Source: Apteryx mantelli (taxonomy: Eukaryota; Chordata; Aves; Apterygiformes; Apterygidae). Taken from it: DNA of 64,000 nucleotides. The notes below the pieces were generated by a model. The model was given only the letters and a program-made list of their open reading frames with translations. It did not search any database and was not told the DNA's origin. This document shows, in pieces, positions 45,846 through 58,341 of the stretch (positions are counted from its first letter, which is position 1; the number at the start of each line of letters is the position of its first letter). A program made the translations under genes and the position numbers. The stretch lies in contig NC_089984.1 of assembly GCF_036417845.1 (NCBI RefSeq), positions 33,701,447 through 33,765,446 on the forward strand. The letters are read 5' to 3'.

Positions 45846-48800
45846 TTGTCCTTTGGCATGACTTTAGGTTTGTTTCCAAGTATGAGCAAGAATGGATTCA
45901 TCCAGAATAGCAACTCTAAACCAGTTCTTATGCTTTACCATGCAGAAGAACACTGTGAAAAAGATTGAGGAAGCAATGGACAGCATACAAGCAAGTCATT
46001 TGTTTCTGTCCATAAACAAATCACAAATAAATCTCAATTTGAAGTAATTTTTCCTTTAAAACCCAGTCTTCTCCCTCTCTAGAGTCAGTATGTATTTTGC
46101 CTGCTAATAGAGCTGTTCCATTCACTGGAGATGCTAATATCACTCCTCCACTTTGGATATTCCAAGATTAAAGACCTTTCTTTTTTTTTTTTTTTAAAGT
46201 CATTATTCAGCCAGACTTTTGGGTATGGTGAAGAAACTATAATAAGGATGGAGCTATGAAGAGATCAGACTTGACAATCACAGCATTTTTGAAATCTGTG
46301 GAAATACTGCTCATTTACACCCTCCTGCTGATGAAAAAGGGCTGAATGAAACTGTAAAACTGGGCATTTTATGGATTTTAGTATAAATGAGCATTTTTTT
46401 TTCTACAGTCTTCTTTACCTGGGATGGTCCCTAGTATATCCCTTAGGCTTCCTTGAAGTTCAGACTTTTTCGGGTCTCTGTTTAAACAAGAGTGGGTGAT
46501 TATGCTCTGTTGTGTCTGTGTCACAGGTATATAAGTGGAGGGAAACTGAGCTGAGTTTTTCGATACTTTTCCTCTACTTTTTTGATGAGATATTGTATCA
46601 GATTAGTTTGGTTATATTTTGGTTATTGCCCCCTATATATTAAAGTTGCAAAATGTCCATTTTAATAGCTCCAGTCACCTACACATCCCTCCCCCCCGCC
46701 CCCAACTCTTAACCAACAAGCCAAATGGCTTGTTGTGGATATCTATTATATGAGGAATAAGAGCAAAAAGGAAAAAAAAAGGAAGAAACTCATCAGACAA
46801 ACAGACAAATAAGTGCCTGTGAAATTCCTCTGATAGGCATTTTCAGTTACTTTAGCAATAGCCAGATTTCTTACAAATACGGTAACTATACTATTGAAAT
46901 TAACATAGTAGGAAAAGAACGACACAAAACTAGCTATTAATCTTTGTGCATCCAAAAATGTCCTGAGAAAAAAGGAGTTTCGAGAAAGAAAAATTGCTCT
47001 CTGTTTTTGTTCCAGAGGCTCAGCAAAAACTCCTCAGTGACTAACGTCCCTTCTACACGTTACTCTCCACAGCTGGATCTAGAGAAGCAAAACTAAATCA
47101 TACACTGCATATCTTGCCTTGCTCTCCTTTACATTTGGTGTCAGGATGCAGCTGTACTGCCTCTTCCCAAGTAAGACAAGGACGTATACATCATTCCATG
47201 TTTAAACAATCCATGTGTTTTCAGTATCTTGTAGTACATATTCTATTAGACCTTTAAACCATCATCTCTGTTGGGTTTCTATGAAATTTTTCACTTTTCC
47301 TGCAGTTTATAAAATGAAGGATGATGATTTACTTCTTACCAAAAAGGATCTATCATTTAAACTCCCAAACTTCCCCTGAGTCTACAGAACTTTTTGAAGT
47401 CAATTTAAGGCTTTTATCATCAGTTCAATGAAGACTGAAAATTGTTTTATATGTAGTCCAAAGGGTCCAGCCATGTATGTGTTATTGGGGTTAAAATCTG
47501 GACTGCTTTGTCAGAAGTCCAATTTCGTCTAGTGTCCAGTCTTTATGGTAATCTAGGTCCATTCTGTGCAATCACGGAAGATCAGATAAAAGTTTTTTTC
47601 TATTAGCTCCTAGGAAAAAATGCTTTGTGGGCAAGGGAGCTGGGAAATTTATCTTTATGAAATTATGTTTTTTCTGTCTAGCCCTCTTTCTGGGAATTGC
47701 AGATACATAAAATATGAGGCTCAATTTGTTTTCTAATTCCATGGTGGAATTTACCTCACTCACTGAATGAATATTAAGCAAGTTTAGATTGGCCAATTTT
47801 TTAAAAAATGACTAAGAGATGCAATAGCATTAAATGTTGGAATAAACACATTCAGCTTGTATTGTGCCCTGGTGCAAAGGATGTGCTTGTCCATTCCTTG
47901 CCTGAGGCAGGGTACCAGGATTTTTGAAACACTGGATGGATGTGGCAAGCACTGAGTGTCATTCAGGGAGCACAGAGGCAGGTGCTGTTTTTCCAGAGCA
48001 GACTCCCCCATCTTGACTGGCTCTTGGCAGTGGCAATCTTAGCACAAAACAGAAAGCCAGGAAAACACACGTCAGTCCAAAAGAAAGATAGAAAAAAAAA
48101 AAAAAAGGAGTGAGACCGTGGCTGAGAGATCAGTCTGGTCCATGCATCTACAAAATGATGCAGTCATCCACTTCACCAAACAGCTCCACTGGTGCAGGTG
48201 TAAAAGGGGCCGGCATATAACGTAGTCTGCATGTGCAGTGCAGCATTTGGCAGGTTTAGCAGAAGGCTATGCCGGGTAGCACTGGGATTTCATGCTAACG
48301 AAATGTCAACATACACCACTACGTTTAAAATCTCACAACTGCTTGATTCAACATATTTTGTACAGTCACACTGAGTGTGTGCATGTGTGTTTCTTATGCT
48401 TTTGAGTATATTAGCCAATTCCAACTAAATCAGATGAAGGGATCCAGGACAGTAAGCCTTGGGATAATTCAATTCCCATGAGGTTTTTGGAACACAGCAA
48501 CTACAGACTGTGCCAAAGTGAAACTAAGCACTCTGAGAAATTGTATTTGCTCCTTGGTTGTACATCACTTACATGATATTCTCAAAAGAAATGAGGAGAC
48601 CACAGGAAATGCTTTTAAGCTGATATGCCGGAGGCTTAGAACCAAGTTAGATTTCTGATATGGGGAAAGCCACTTCAGAGTGCTTTGAGGATGTAGCAAT
48701 GCTACTGATGAGGTGACTTGAATCCAAACTTTTCTACATCGCCTAAATTTTGCCTGATAAAATTTCACAAGCACAGAGCAGAGCAGGAGAGCAGTCTCCA

Positions 48801-50257
48801 CTGAAGACATGTACCTAACAGCAGAAACTGAGTACAGATAGAGTAAAACCCTCTATGCAACGTTAAAATGAAATGGAGTGCTGCCTAAGCAGGATGAGTC
48901 ATATACCTCAGTTGTTACACTGAAAACAGGGAAATGTGTTGGTCAAAGAGCAGTTGCAGTATTTCTCCAGTCATCGTTATCTGCATGGTTTCTGTATGTA
49001 GAAGCTCAGTCACAGCCCAGTATCCCTCCAGTGTGCAGTGTGCAGATCCGAAACAAAAATCATAGCGGTCACTACATTCTGATATATTTTTACGTTTGTT
49101 GTATATGTCATTGTTTCCTCATCTTTTAGTCTACTGCCTCCAAGGAAAAGATTAAATGTTTCATCTCAGGCAAGAGAGAAGAATTCAGAGATCTTTCCAC
49201 CTCAGTACAAGACTTCAGAGTTCATTCTCTGCCGGTAAATAGTAACACTTGCCTCTGGGGATGGGAAAAGACAGTGGGAGACTTCAACTGCTGATTGAAA
49301 AATTGAACAAAGAGTTCCTTCTCCAAGATGGGTGGATTTCAGAGGAGCCATGGGGTTAAAACCAAACCAAAGAGTGAAGCGAACTTTGGTGGTCTCTGTA
49401 AGGAAATGGATTAGGAATAAGAGAAGTTCTGGAGTTGAGCTTTCTACTGACTCTCTCGCGCAGGCTGTGAAACTCTGATCTCCAGAAATGGAAAGGCAAA
49501 CCAGGCTCCTTGAAATTGCAGCTAACCTGCAATAATGGCTGCATGCTGAAGGCTTCCCATAATGAATGATGTCTTTATTTTGCCACAGAAAAAATGCTTT
49601 AGAAAGGCTGTGGAGTGTGACTGAAGGATAACCGGAGCCTCTAACAGAATTGCAGATTTTCTGGCTATCTGAAGAACACAAAGGGAGTGGCCAACAGCAA
49701 GACTTGAGGGAGCAAAGTTTGCTTGTCCCTCCTACTTCATGACATGAGATGTCCTGATTGAGAAAAGTTCTGGCATGCTGGGAGGTACCTGATTTTTTTC
49801 TAGACCATCGTCATAATTAGTTTAGTTGTTGTCTGCCAAGACCTGGAATGCTGCTGCTGAAATTGTCTTGGAGTTTCTTATGCTCTTTAGTACAAGAAAC
49901 CACAAGCAATGACGAATCCAGCCATCAGCCAGTCTTTTATCGTTATGCAGCATTATGAAAAGCATCCTTCCATCTGGTTAGGCCAATGGTGCCATTGGTT
50001 GTATTATTCTCTGACAGTCGGCGCCAGACTTATGATCCTTTAAACCGTGTGAAGATTTTCTTGGTTTGCTTTCAGCTGCGTAATTTGTCTGTTGCCTTTC
50101 CTTCCAAGAATGCATTTGGGACTACCTGGCTTTATACCCTGGAGTATTCCATCAGGCTTTCTTTCTTGTAGGGACTCAAGACATCTCTTTCTCTCAGTGG
50201 TCCCCAAGGACCCACACTCCTCTTTGCTGTTGGCCTCAGAGATTTGCCAGGATCTTA
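45846..50257. other. AT-rich non-coding sequence
   Basis: It contains poly-T (46181-46195, T15) and poly-A (48092-48106, A15) runs, a C-rich run (46689-46703) followed at once by a 10-bp-arm hairpin (46714-46735), and otherwise unique AT-rich DNA. The minus-strand frame 49202-49681 (159 codons) is the longest here, with no recognisable domain. Confidence 0.55.
46714..46735. repeat. Hairpin: 10-bp arms, 2-base centre
   Basis: CAACAAGCCA (46714-46723) and TGGCTTGTTG (46726-46735) are exact reverse complements around AA. It sits about 10 bases after a C-rich run. It is nearly a cruciform-type palindrome. Confidence 0.85.
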
Positions 50258-50275
50258 CAGCAGCAGCAGCAGCAG
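50258..50275. repeat. (CAG)6 trinucleotide repeat
   Basis: Six exact CAG units. In frame they would encode short Ala, Gln or Ser runs, but neither overlapping open frame is recognisable as a gene. Confidence 0.9.
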
Positions 50276-51730
50276 AAGGACCTGACTCTGGTCCTCCCAT
50301 GTTGTTGACTAACAGCGTAGCCACCAGCCTATGGATGACCGGAGTAGTATCACTGCTCACTGCATCTTGGCTGTGACACCTCAAACGGATGATGAGGCAA
50401 GGAGTATAATTCATATGCATGTCAGGATGGTACAGTCTGAACACTGTGACAGAAATAAAGGCAGGGAGAGGGGAGTCTGCTGGGAGACTCCATGGGTCCT
50501 TTGGCCAAGCTAGGAAATGAGGAAAACTGCCTTAGAGAATAAGGACATGGCAGAGAAGCAAAGAGATGCCCTCTCTTCAATCTCCCTTGTAGAGGATATT
50601 GTGAAAAGACTGATTACAAACCTGAAAAAATGGGCCCATCTTTGCTCAAGATAAACGGAAAAGGCACTTGGAAAAGAAGGCATGATTTAAAAATGTTCAA
50701 GCAAAGAAGTTATGAAGACAATGTCTGCGCTGGGGGCCAGTGACTATAAAGTCCCTTAGGTTTTCTGAGCTGCATATTACAATGTCCTGCCCATGGGTTT
50801 TGGGGGAAGCGTGGCACTGTGACTTGAACATATTTGGTGACAGGTGGCTGTTTCAGGCAGTCGCCACACTGAGGAGTGTCACTAATATACAGCATCTCCT
50901 CTCTTCTGTGCTGACATAAATCAGGAATGTCACTTCTGAGGTCAGAGGGGGTGAAGAGCAAAACTGGCCAAACTGAAGGAGAGATCCTAACACTGGCTAC
51001 AGAGATGAGCGGATGTTAAATTGGAGGCTGCCCTCTCCTTGGGCAGATGGACCTGGATCTTCATGAGATGAGAAGCTTGACCGGCTTCAGGGAAACTCTG
51101 CTCTGCAGAGAGTAGGGCTGAGCTTATTGAAGGGCCTGATGGGGGACAAGGACTGGACCAACACTGTCACTATTCCCAGTCTGGGGATATTCACCCACCA
51201 GGTGAGTGGCTGTGCTGCGAGAGCTGTAACAGTTCATTGCAGACAAGTGGAAATAACTAATCAAATCTATTCTCAGTTGTGTGCATTGTATTTAATACCA
51301 CGTAAGGGCAGGAAGCATCACGGTCTAAGGTAAGAGAAAAAAATCGTAATAACACAGAGCCAGCGAGACAGGCTACTTGAGAGGGGATGAGGCCTGACCT
51401 GATTTAAAGAGATAAGCAGCTGAATATTTTAGGCCCTGTTCTGGTTTTGTGAACTACCATACAGAAAGGACGAGAAGGCCTAACTTTGAAGCTTTTGTGC
51501 AGCTTTTCTTTGTGCATGGGGATACTGACTTTGGGTAATGTGGCATTTAAATATCTTGCCACCATGCTCAGTGGTCTGGACCTTTCAGCAGACTGCAGTC
51601 ACCAGCCAAGAAGATAAGATGATTGCTGCATGAATAGAGAGGAAAAAGGAGCTAAGGTACATCTAAGGGTTTTTTGCCTATCTTTTAGTACTCAGTATGT
51701 GTTTTATATTCAGTACATGGGAAAGTTTTA
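50276..51730. other. Non-coding sequence with a possible ancient repeat trace
   Basis: At 50910-50956 the words GACATAAATCAGGAATGTCACTTCTGAGGTCA resemble, in decayed form, an amniote interspersed repeat with the pattern 'GTAAATCAGGAGTAACTCC..GAAGTCA'. The rest is unique sequence with short unrecognised frames. Confidence 0.35.
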
Positions 51731-51768
51731 TATAACTATATAGTTATACAGTTATATATATATATATA
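51731..51768. repeat. 18-bp palindrome followed by (TA)8
   Basis: TATAACTATATAGTTATA (51731-51748) is a perfect palindrome. Four bases later a pure (TA)8 run occupies 51753-51768. The whole is capable of cruciform extrusion and is likely unstable. Confidence 0.85.
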
Positions 51769-52356
51769 CGCTTAGGGAGGTATTCTCACATCATTGCCAT
51801 GTTCTCTTGAGCCTCTGTCCTGTTCTCATGGTTGCTTCTGCCCCTCCTGTGGGATGTGCCTTGGGGGTCAGGGTGTCTGAGCGTCCCAGTGACAAACGTA
51901 CAGTAGTTCTGCACTACAGGTGGCCGCAACAACATTCAGGGCAATCTCGACTCAGCAAGGACTCTCCTTTCCCAGGAGAGCCTTCACTTGGAGTAAGTAG
52001 TGAGGCAGAGAACTGGGTTTTCTGCTGCTCATCACAGCTCCTCTCTCTAGACTGTCTCTGATACAGAGGATCAGAAGCCAATACTTTCCCAGGGTAACAT
52101 TTATCCAGTATTAAGAATCTGGAAGACTTCATGTAATGATGTCATCTTGCATTGTCTGGCAGACTATTATGAGTAAAAATAATTAAAGTGTGTTTTGTGG
52201 CACACCAATGTAAAATGTAACGACAGATCTGTGGAAATATCATGACTCATTTGGGGTGAAACTTTGAGTCTTTATATAACATCATTTGTAAGAAACCAGC
52301 AATGATGAAATCAGCTTGCAATAATAACACAACGATTTCCTTTGTCCACCAGATTT

Positions 52357-52358
<2 letters not shown>
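51769..52358. other. Unannotated non-coding sequence
   Basis: Unique DNA with no recognised gene, RNA or transposon. Confidence 0.55.
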
Positions 52359-52391
<33 letters not shown>

Positions 52392-52400
52392 TATATATAT
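52359..52400. repeat. Compound microsatellite (TC)14 then (AT)5
   Basis: Fourteen uninterrupted TC units, a T4 run and five AT units. The TC part is a polypyrimidine mirror repeat with potential for triplex DNA. Confidence 0.9.
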
Positions 52401-53595
52401 TCTTGGGCCTTTGAAAAACTTCTGGCAACTTTCTTGCATCTTGTAGTTAAGCAGTTGCATTTTCTGCCAGAGGGCAGTAAAATTAAAGAAGTCGATAGAA
52501 AACGAAGGCAACTGCTTATCTTATTTGGCATCTACAAAGCAATCAAAACAGAAAGTGACTTTACAATGGACACAAAATGCAGCTTGTGTGGTAAAGCTCC
52601 TTGTGGATGCTGAAATGACCTAGGGTCTCTTCCTAATTAGAATAGCATGAATCTGGATTTCACTTGGTTATGTGGTGTAATATACAAGATTTATAATCAC
52701 GTGGTCTGGTTTAGAATATGGTCAAACACACTCTGCAAAGCACTTAAAAATATGGTTAAAACCAAGGATTTAAAACCTGTCCTTAAAGTTAGGCATATTG
52801 CAGAATTGTTAGGAATTTGGGGCTTCCTTTGTTCTAGCTGCTGGGTGCTGAAAACTTGTAAATATCTGACAATGACAGATAGTGAATAAGACAATTTTCT
52901 TGAATCTGTGCCTGAAACTACTAAGTCTGTGAGCACTCCCAGGAAACCCATCCAAGGGTTTATTTGAGAATCAGCACATCAGGAGACGCTCTGGGAACGT
53001 TCCCTCATTCCTTCATAGATTGGAAGGCTCTAGCCAGCTGGATGTAGCTCATTAAAGCTCCTTGTTCTGTCCATTAGTACATTCATTAATATTTCTCGGT
53101 AACTTGGGACACAACATTTCTTATGCCAAGCTTAGAAAAGTTCTCTCTTCCATCTCATTTTGACCTAGAGACAATTATAAGCACCAAAAGTTCAGCAGTT
53201 TCATGAAATTTATGTTTGCAGAACCTGTCATTTTGGGCAAAGCAGTAGAGGGATTTTGCTTTGGAGATTAAACTCTTCCATGAAGTTTTTGACTGTAGGG
53301 GTATTTAACTCTTGTCATTGGGATCAGTGTTTCTATCTGAAGTTATTGATCTACTAACAGTAAAACAATGAACTTTTCACAGCAGGTCTTTCCAACTACT
53401 CAAAAGAAATACAAAGAAATATTCCATCTGGGACCTTAGGAACTGGATTGCTAAATTGTGGGAATGGATGCTAAACATGGTGCTAAATTGTTCAGATACT
53501 CCAGAGATGGATATCATCAGAATATAGCCAACTTAAGCACAAATAATTGCTTTTAGATAGAAAAACACAGTCCAGTTTTTATTCTACTGCATGCA
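52401..53595. other. AT-rich non-coding sequence
   Basis: Unique AT-rich DNA, short frames only (for example 52647-52889), nothing recognised. Confidence 0.55.
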
Positions 53596-53648
53596 CATAT
53601 TCGTACACACACAAACACATATACATGTATATATACACATATATGTGA
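53596..53648. repeat. Cryptic (CA)/(TA) simple sequence
   Basis: A low-complexity run of ACAC, ATAC and ATAT words that includes the perfect palindrome ATATACATGTATAT (53619-53632). Confidence 0.8.
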
Positions 53649-55323
53649 TAATCTATTTTAACAGTAAAATCTCAGTGCTCTGAAGGAATTCCAGGACTTG
53701 CATTTGCAGAGATTTCCTGTAAACTTGAAGGAAGAAAACCACAAACTGTTTGATTCCACCACCAAAACCCACTTCAGTGCTAAACTCAGCAGGAGTGCTA
53801 ATTGCTCTCTGAAATAGTGATAGTGTTATTGTTCTTAAAGCAAATAGTAAGAAGTGGCTTATCATCACTTACCAAGCTGTAATTTAGCCTTGAGGTCAGA
53901 GGTTAAATATTTACTTTTTTCTCTTGAAACAACAGGAGAAAACTCATTAAGCTGATCTTTTCTTTTAATAAAGTTTCTTCATTCCTAAGAGAATTTATGG
54001 AAGAAGAAGAGAACTGGGGGCAGTGGAAAGAGAGTCAGAGTCCTGTGGGGTGTATACCACGCTGCCAAAGTCAATATTGCCTTTTTGTACGCAAAACAAG
54101 GAGCCCTCAGGCTCCAAAGATAAGTAGAAAACTCACTTTCTGAAGGTCGCATTAGCTTTTCACTTGGGATGTAGAGTTTTTTTTTTTCTTGTGTGCCCAG
54201 CGAGAGTGCTGGAATTTGACTCCCTCTCAGTGCTTTCTACCAACTTGGATGTTTGTGGCACGTCTCCACTGATTTGATGTTTTTTCCTCCTCTCTCTGGT
54301 GCCCTTGTTCTGGAACACATGTTGAAAGCTCAGTAGCCCTCTGTTTCTTGGTGAAGTCTGTCTGGACAGCGAAGGGTTGGAGCAGTGGTGTGGTGTACCT
54401 GCTAAATGGATGGAGATAGATGGAGATAGAGCAATATGGCCAGAGAGGCTGAAGTAAGGATGTGATGGAAGGTGGCCCACGGTGACAGACCAGGCAGGTG
54501 GGCAGTGTGTTGAATTCCACGTATTTTGAGCTTTGGTGGTCAAAGGACTCTCTTGGGGCACCGTGGGGCTGTGCTGTTGGAGGCGTGGATTTATGGGAGG
54601 GATGCTAGGCCTCTGGCACCTTGCCTAGCAATAGCTGGTGCAGAGGGTGCATGGCACCTTCAGCTGTGCAACTGATACCACTGACATTTAGATTGCAGCC
54701 ACATTTCCTCCTGTGCGCAGTGGAACTGGGAATCACGGGTAGAGGCTGTTCTGTTTGTCTTCTCCCTGCCTGCTACTTCCAGGGCCTTTCAGCCCTGGTG
54801 AGCTGGGTTCTTGCCAGATGAGTTTGACCTAAGCGTGAGGCAAACAGAGGCTGTCCGAGAGGCTTGTGACAATGCTACTGAGCTGGGACAGGGACATTCC
54901 TAGCCCTTCATGCCAAATTCCACCTATATATTCAATGCTACTCTTGGTACAATGAAAATTCAGAAGATTAAAATACACATCTCCTCTATCTGGGACTCCT
55001 TGCTTCTCTTGTTCCTTCTCCATCCCTGCAGACAGCTTTCCTCCCTCTGACTCAGCTCAGAACTCCTTGTTCTGCCGGGACTTCTGCATCACCACGGACT
55101 TCAAAGCCTCTGCTTAATTTGTGTTTGCGCTTCTAAGTACTGAACGAAGATGTTAGGCAGAGGCAGGTTCTTTCAGAGTATTTGTGTACAAACATGAAAG
55201 TTACAACCTTCTGCTCCTTGGTCCTTTCATGTTTTCAGGCACACAGATAAAATGAGGTTGAATTTTTGAACTTTGTAGAAAGTTTTATTAGAAGAATGAC
55301 TCAGATTCAGGAGTCCTGATGAG
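53649..55323. other. Unannotated non-coding sequence
   Basis: Mixed-composition DNA. TGGAGATAGA is tandemly doubled within 54409-54431. A T11 run lies near 54178-54188. Minus-strand frame 54160-54561 (133 codons) is unrecognised and opposed by no supporting signal. Confidence 0.5.
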
Positions 55324-55413
55324 CTCCTTTTCTCTTTCTCCATTTCTTTCCTTTTGTTTTTCCTTCCTTTTTCTTCTACTTCCCTTGCTACTTTCTTCTG
55401 CTTTTTACTTTTC
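55324..55413 (+). repeat. Long polypyrimidine tract ending in TTTTCAG
   Basis: About 90 bases are overwhelmingly C and T, and the tract ends CTTTTTACTTTTCAG, which is a textbook 3' splice-acceptor shape on the plus strand. The sequence after it is not an evident coding exon. On the minus strand it reads as a lysine- and glutamate-rich frame (55227-55469) produced by purine composition. It may be simple low-complexity DNA. Confidence 0.6.
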
Positions 55414-58024
55414 AGTGTGGCAATAGTTTCAGTCCATTTTGGTGGGCATCTTATTGGATGTCTCTTCATTGAGAACAGAGAGCACAGAAGACTAATTTAA
55501 ATACCCAATTTTAATTTTCCCCCCAGATTTTTGGCAGTATTCAAGCTCAAGAAATCTTTCAACAGAAAGATGGAAATTAGGAGCAGGAATGGCAATGATC
55601 TATCCATATGCAAAGAGCGATGCCTTTGAATGATACCATACCATCTAGCAATACAGAAATGACTTCTACTCCCTCAGGTTTCCAGCTTCCTTTTCTCAGT
55701 CACCTTCAGGTAGGTTTGTCCATTTACCCCAAGTTTCACTGCTTATATTGATGCCAACTGTAAAGTAGCATTGACATGTTAAATAGCAACAATAATTTTA
55801 GCTTTTGGTACTTATGTGCCTAAGTTACAGTGTCCAAGTAACTGTAATGAAGATGTTAATAATAAAACCAGAGGTAGAATCAAGGGCTCCCAAGCTTTAG
55901 TCCTTTTGTTCTTTACCCACTAGATCACAGATCTAGAACAGTTGTAAATATGTAAGTCAGTGACATATGATACTTATTTTGTTGAGTGTTGCATTACTTC
56001 TGATTTTCTTTTCATCGCCTGACTGAAAACTGAGCAGTGAACACACTAGTTACAAATATCTTCTCTTTGGGAAAAGAGGTAATTATCAGGCATCAAGATT
56101 TTCATGAATGAATCACTCTAATGACTTGCTAGCATGAACCTCATATGCATATGGCTGCTTTTGGAAATTTGCTTTACTTGTTGACTTGACTTCTGTGTCA
56201 GCTGGAATCTGATAATTTAACAGATAATGATCAGTACTGGTGCATCTGTTATTCTTCCAGTACTCGCACTTTATGAAGCATTGTCAAAAATTTTCTGCTT
56301 CAAAGGTTAGGCAGAGGTTAGGTCCTTGAGGTATGCTTTTTCTTTTTTTTTAATGTTGCCAACAGTAGCTATAATTTAACCTTTCTGTGCCTGAAAAAAG
56401 CTTACTGAATTCCATTACAGTGACTTCAATGGCTTGACTTCAAACTTTAGTTTGTATGTGGAGGCAAAAATTATTCTAACACCCTGCAAAGTGATTAGCT
56501 CTTTTAGGTCATTGCAATGTGACATTCACCCACAGATCTTTATAGTTTCCTGAAATTAAGACACTGACTGACCACACTGATTAGATTGGACCAAGAATCT
56601 TGGATATCAGGTGGAATTTGCATCTTTTTCCTTTTAATGAGTATTTTAATGAGGTTTTTCCTTGTTCTTCAAATTCTATCCACAGCCTTGACATAAAAGT
56701 GCAATGCAAGCTTTCTTTTGAAATCCGCTAGGATTTCCTTAAAACTATGGTCAGATAGTTGCAAGCAATTAAAGTTATCACCTCCCAGGTGAGAAGAGGC
56801 AACTTCTTGCATACATTTTTGTAGATCATTTCCAGCAAAGGTTGTTTAAGATAACCCATTTTATTTTGCACTGTAAGAAGCTGAAAGCACAGCAGCCTTC
56901 AATTTCTGCAGTTCAGATGAGGATAGGCAAGTTCTTTAAATATTTATTAATATCAGTATAAATTCAATATACATTAATATAAAAAATGATTACTGGTTAC
57001 TTCTGACTTGTGATCCTCCCTTTGCTAACCAGTGATAGAGAAAACTTAGAAATCTGAGTTTGTTGCTTAAAGGAAAGTTCTTCAGATGCTTTTTTTCTAT
57101 TTAGTCTTCTGAATTCCTCACACTGCACTCTGCAGAAAATGTCTGTGGGGTTTGGTGCAGGGAGGATCTATAAGTCTTTAAGCCAATATGATGCTCAGTT
57201 GAAGCACTCTGACCCCTCATGAAGCCCACCTCCTCCTCAGCCTCACTTGGCATCTGGACAGGAAGCCATCCACGTGCAGCATATTAAAGGATTAAGGCCT
57301 TAATGGCAATTTTTAAATGGCATTATTAAATGGGAACTTCCATCCTGCAGAACACTTGAAAAATAACACTTGTAACACTGCTTCCTGAGCAGTATATTCC
57401 CTTTTCCATTATCTCATCTATTTGTATGCTAACAAGAATTCTTCTTCCTTTCTAATCAGTCTCTGCTTGAGCAGTTCAACAGTGAATTCTTGATTCTGTA
57501 TTTTGTGCTGTCAAGATTTTATTTATATATCAGAAAACGCTATCTCAATAATTAATTAGAGATAAATTATTGACAAAGCAACAGCAGATGTGAAAGAGTG
57601 CCCTGTATCTAAGAGAAGTTTTTCAAACAGATATCTTTGCAATATCACAGACATATATACTTTAAATATTCAGTTATCAGAGATAAATCCATGCTTGTCT
57701 AGCATTTGATGCTTCATGTGATACTAAGAACTACAGGAACAAATTGGCAGTTCCTCTTGAAGTATATCCATGACTAAAATGCATGTCTATTAAAAATATC
57801 TCCCAAGAGAAAAATATTCTAGTGTATCCAAACTACACCTCAGTGAAAAAAGTCCTGCATGTCTAGGAAGCACAGCTTTGTCATCAGAGATAGTATCAAG
57901 CCAGCCAGGTTAACAACAGATGCAGATTACTCCCACCAAGTTCCTACGTATCCTCTAAAGCTCAGTAACTGCTCAGATGCACACTATTGGCCTGAGGAGA
58001 TGTGAGTTATGCTGAATCCCTTGT
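55414..58024. other. AT-rich non-coding sequence
   Basis: No open frame longer than about 60 codons is present in this stretch. A palindrome with adjacent repeats lies at 57291-57345. No transposon was recognised. It is a gene-free interval in the strict sense. Confidence 0.6.
57291..57346. repeat. 14-bp palindrome followed by three degenerate TTAA(A)TGG repeats
   Basis: ATTAAGGCCTTAAT (57291-57304) is perfectly palindromic. Its right half begins a series TTAATGGCAAT, TTAAATGGCATT, TTAAATGGGAAC, each about 12-16 bases from the next. It looks like a small tandem array in decay. Confidence 0.7.
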
Positions 58025-58330
58025 GAGCCATGGACTCCAGGAACCACTCAGGCTGAAAGGGACCTCTGGAGGCCATCGAGGCCAACCTCCTGCCCAAGGC
58101 AGGGCAACTTCAAAGGCAGGTCAGGTTGCTCAAGCCTGGGGATGGAGAGTCCACAGACCTTTTTAGTCCTCTGTGCCAGTGCTTAGCCTCTCTCACAGTG
58201 AAGAATTTTTTCCCTATGTCTCTGTGATTGTTGCCTTTCATCCTTTCATTGTGCATCTACAGGAAGAGTCTGGCTGCTTTTCCATAATCCCCTTTTAGGT
58301 AGTGGAAGACAGCAACTAAACTCCTCCTTA
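58025..58330 (-). mobile_element. CR1 LINE fragment, 3' ~300 bp
   Basis: Read on the minus strand this is a CR1 3' region. At its left (3') side AAAGGGACCTCTGGAGGCCATC and CAACCTCCTGCCCAAGGCAGGG are typical CR1 words, and farther right come the GTCCACAG, CCAGTGCTTAGCCTCTCTCACAGTGAAGAA and TTTTTCCCTATGTCT words of the part encoding the end of ORF2 and the 3' untranslated region. It is 5'-truncated near 58330, exactly at a hairpin. The terminal 8-base repeats have decayed. CR1 moves by target-primed reverse transcription and usually leaves such 5'-truncated dead copies. Confidence 0.9.
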
Positions 58331-58341
58331 GGAGGAGTTTA
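58317..58341. repeat. 11-bp-arm hairpin at the CR1 truncation edge
   Basis: TAAACTCCTCC (58317-58327) and GGAGGAGTTTA (58331-58341) are exact reverse complements around TTA. The left arm belongs to the CR1 5' edge and the right arm lies outside or at the boundary. The arrangement suggests snap-back synthesis when the element was inserted. Confidence 0.85.

Noticed and set aside
50092-50376. Open frame containing a short poly-Ala run from (CAG)6
   Set aside because: The run is produced by the microsatellite, and the opposite strand is also open; no recognisable protein.
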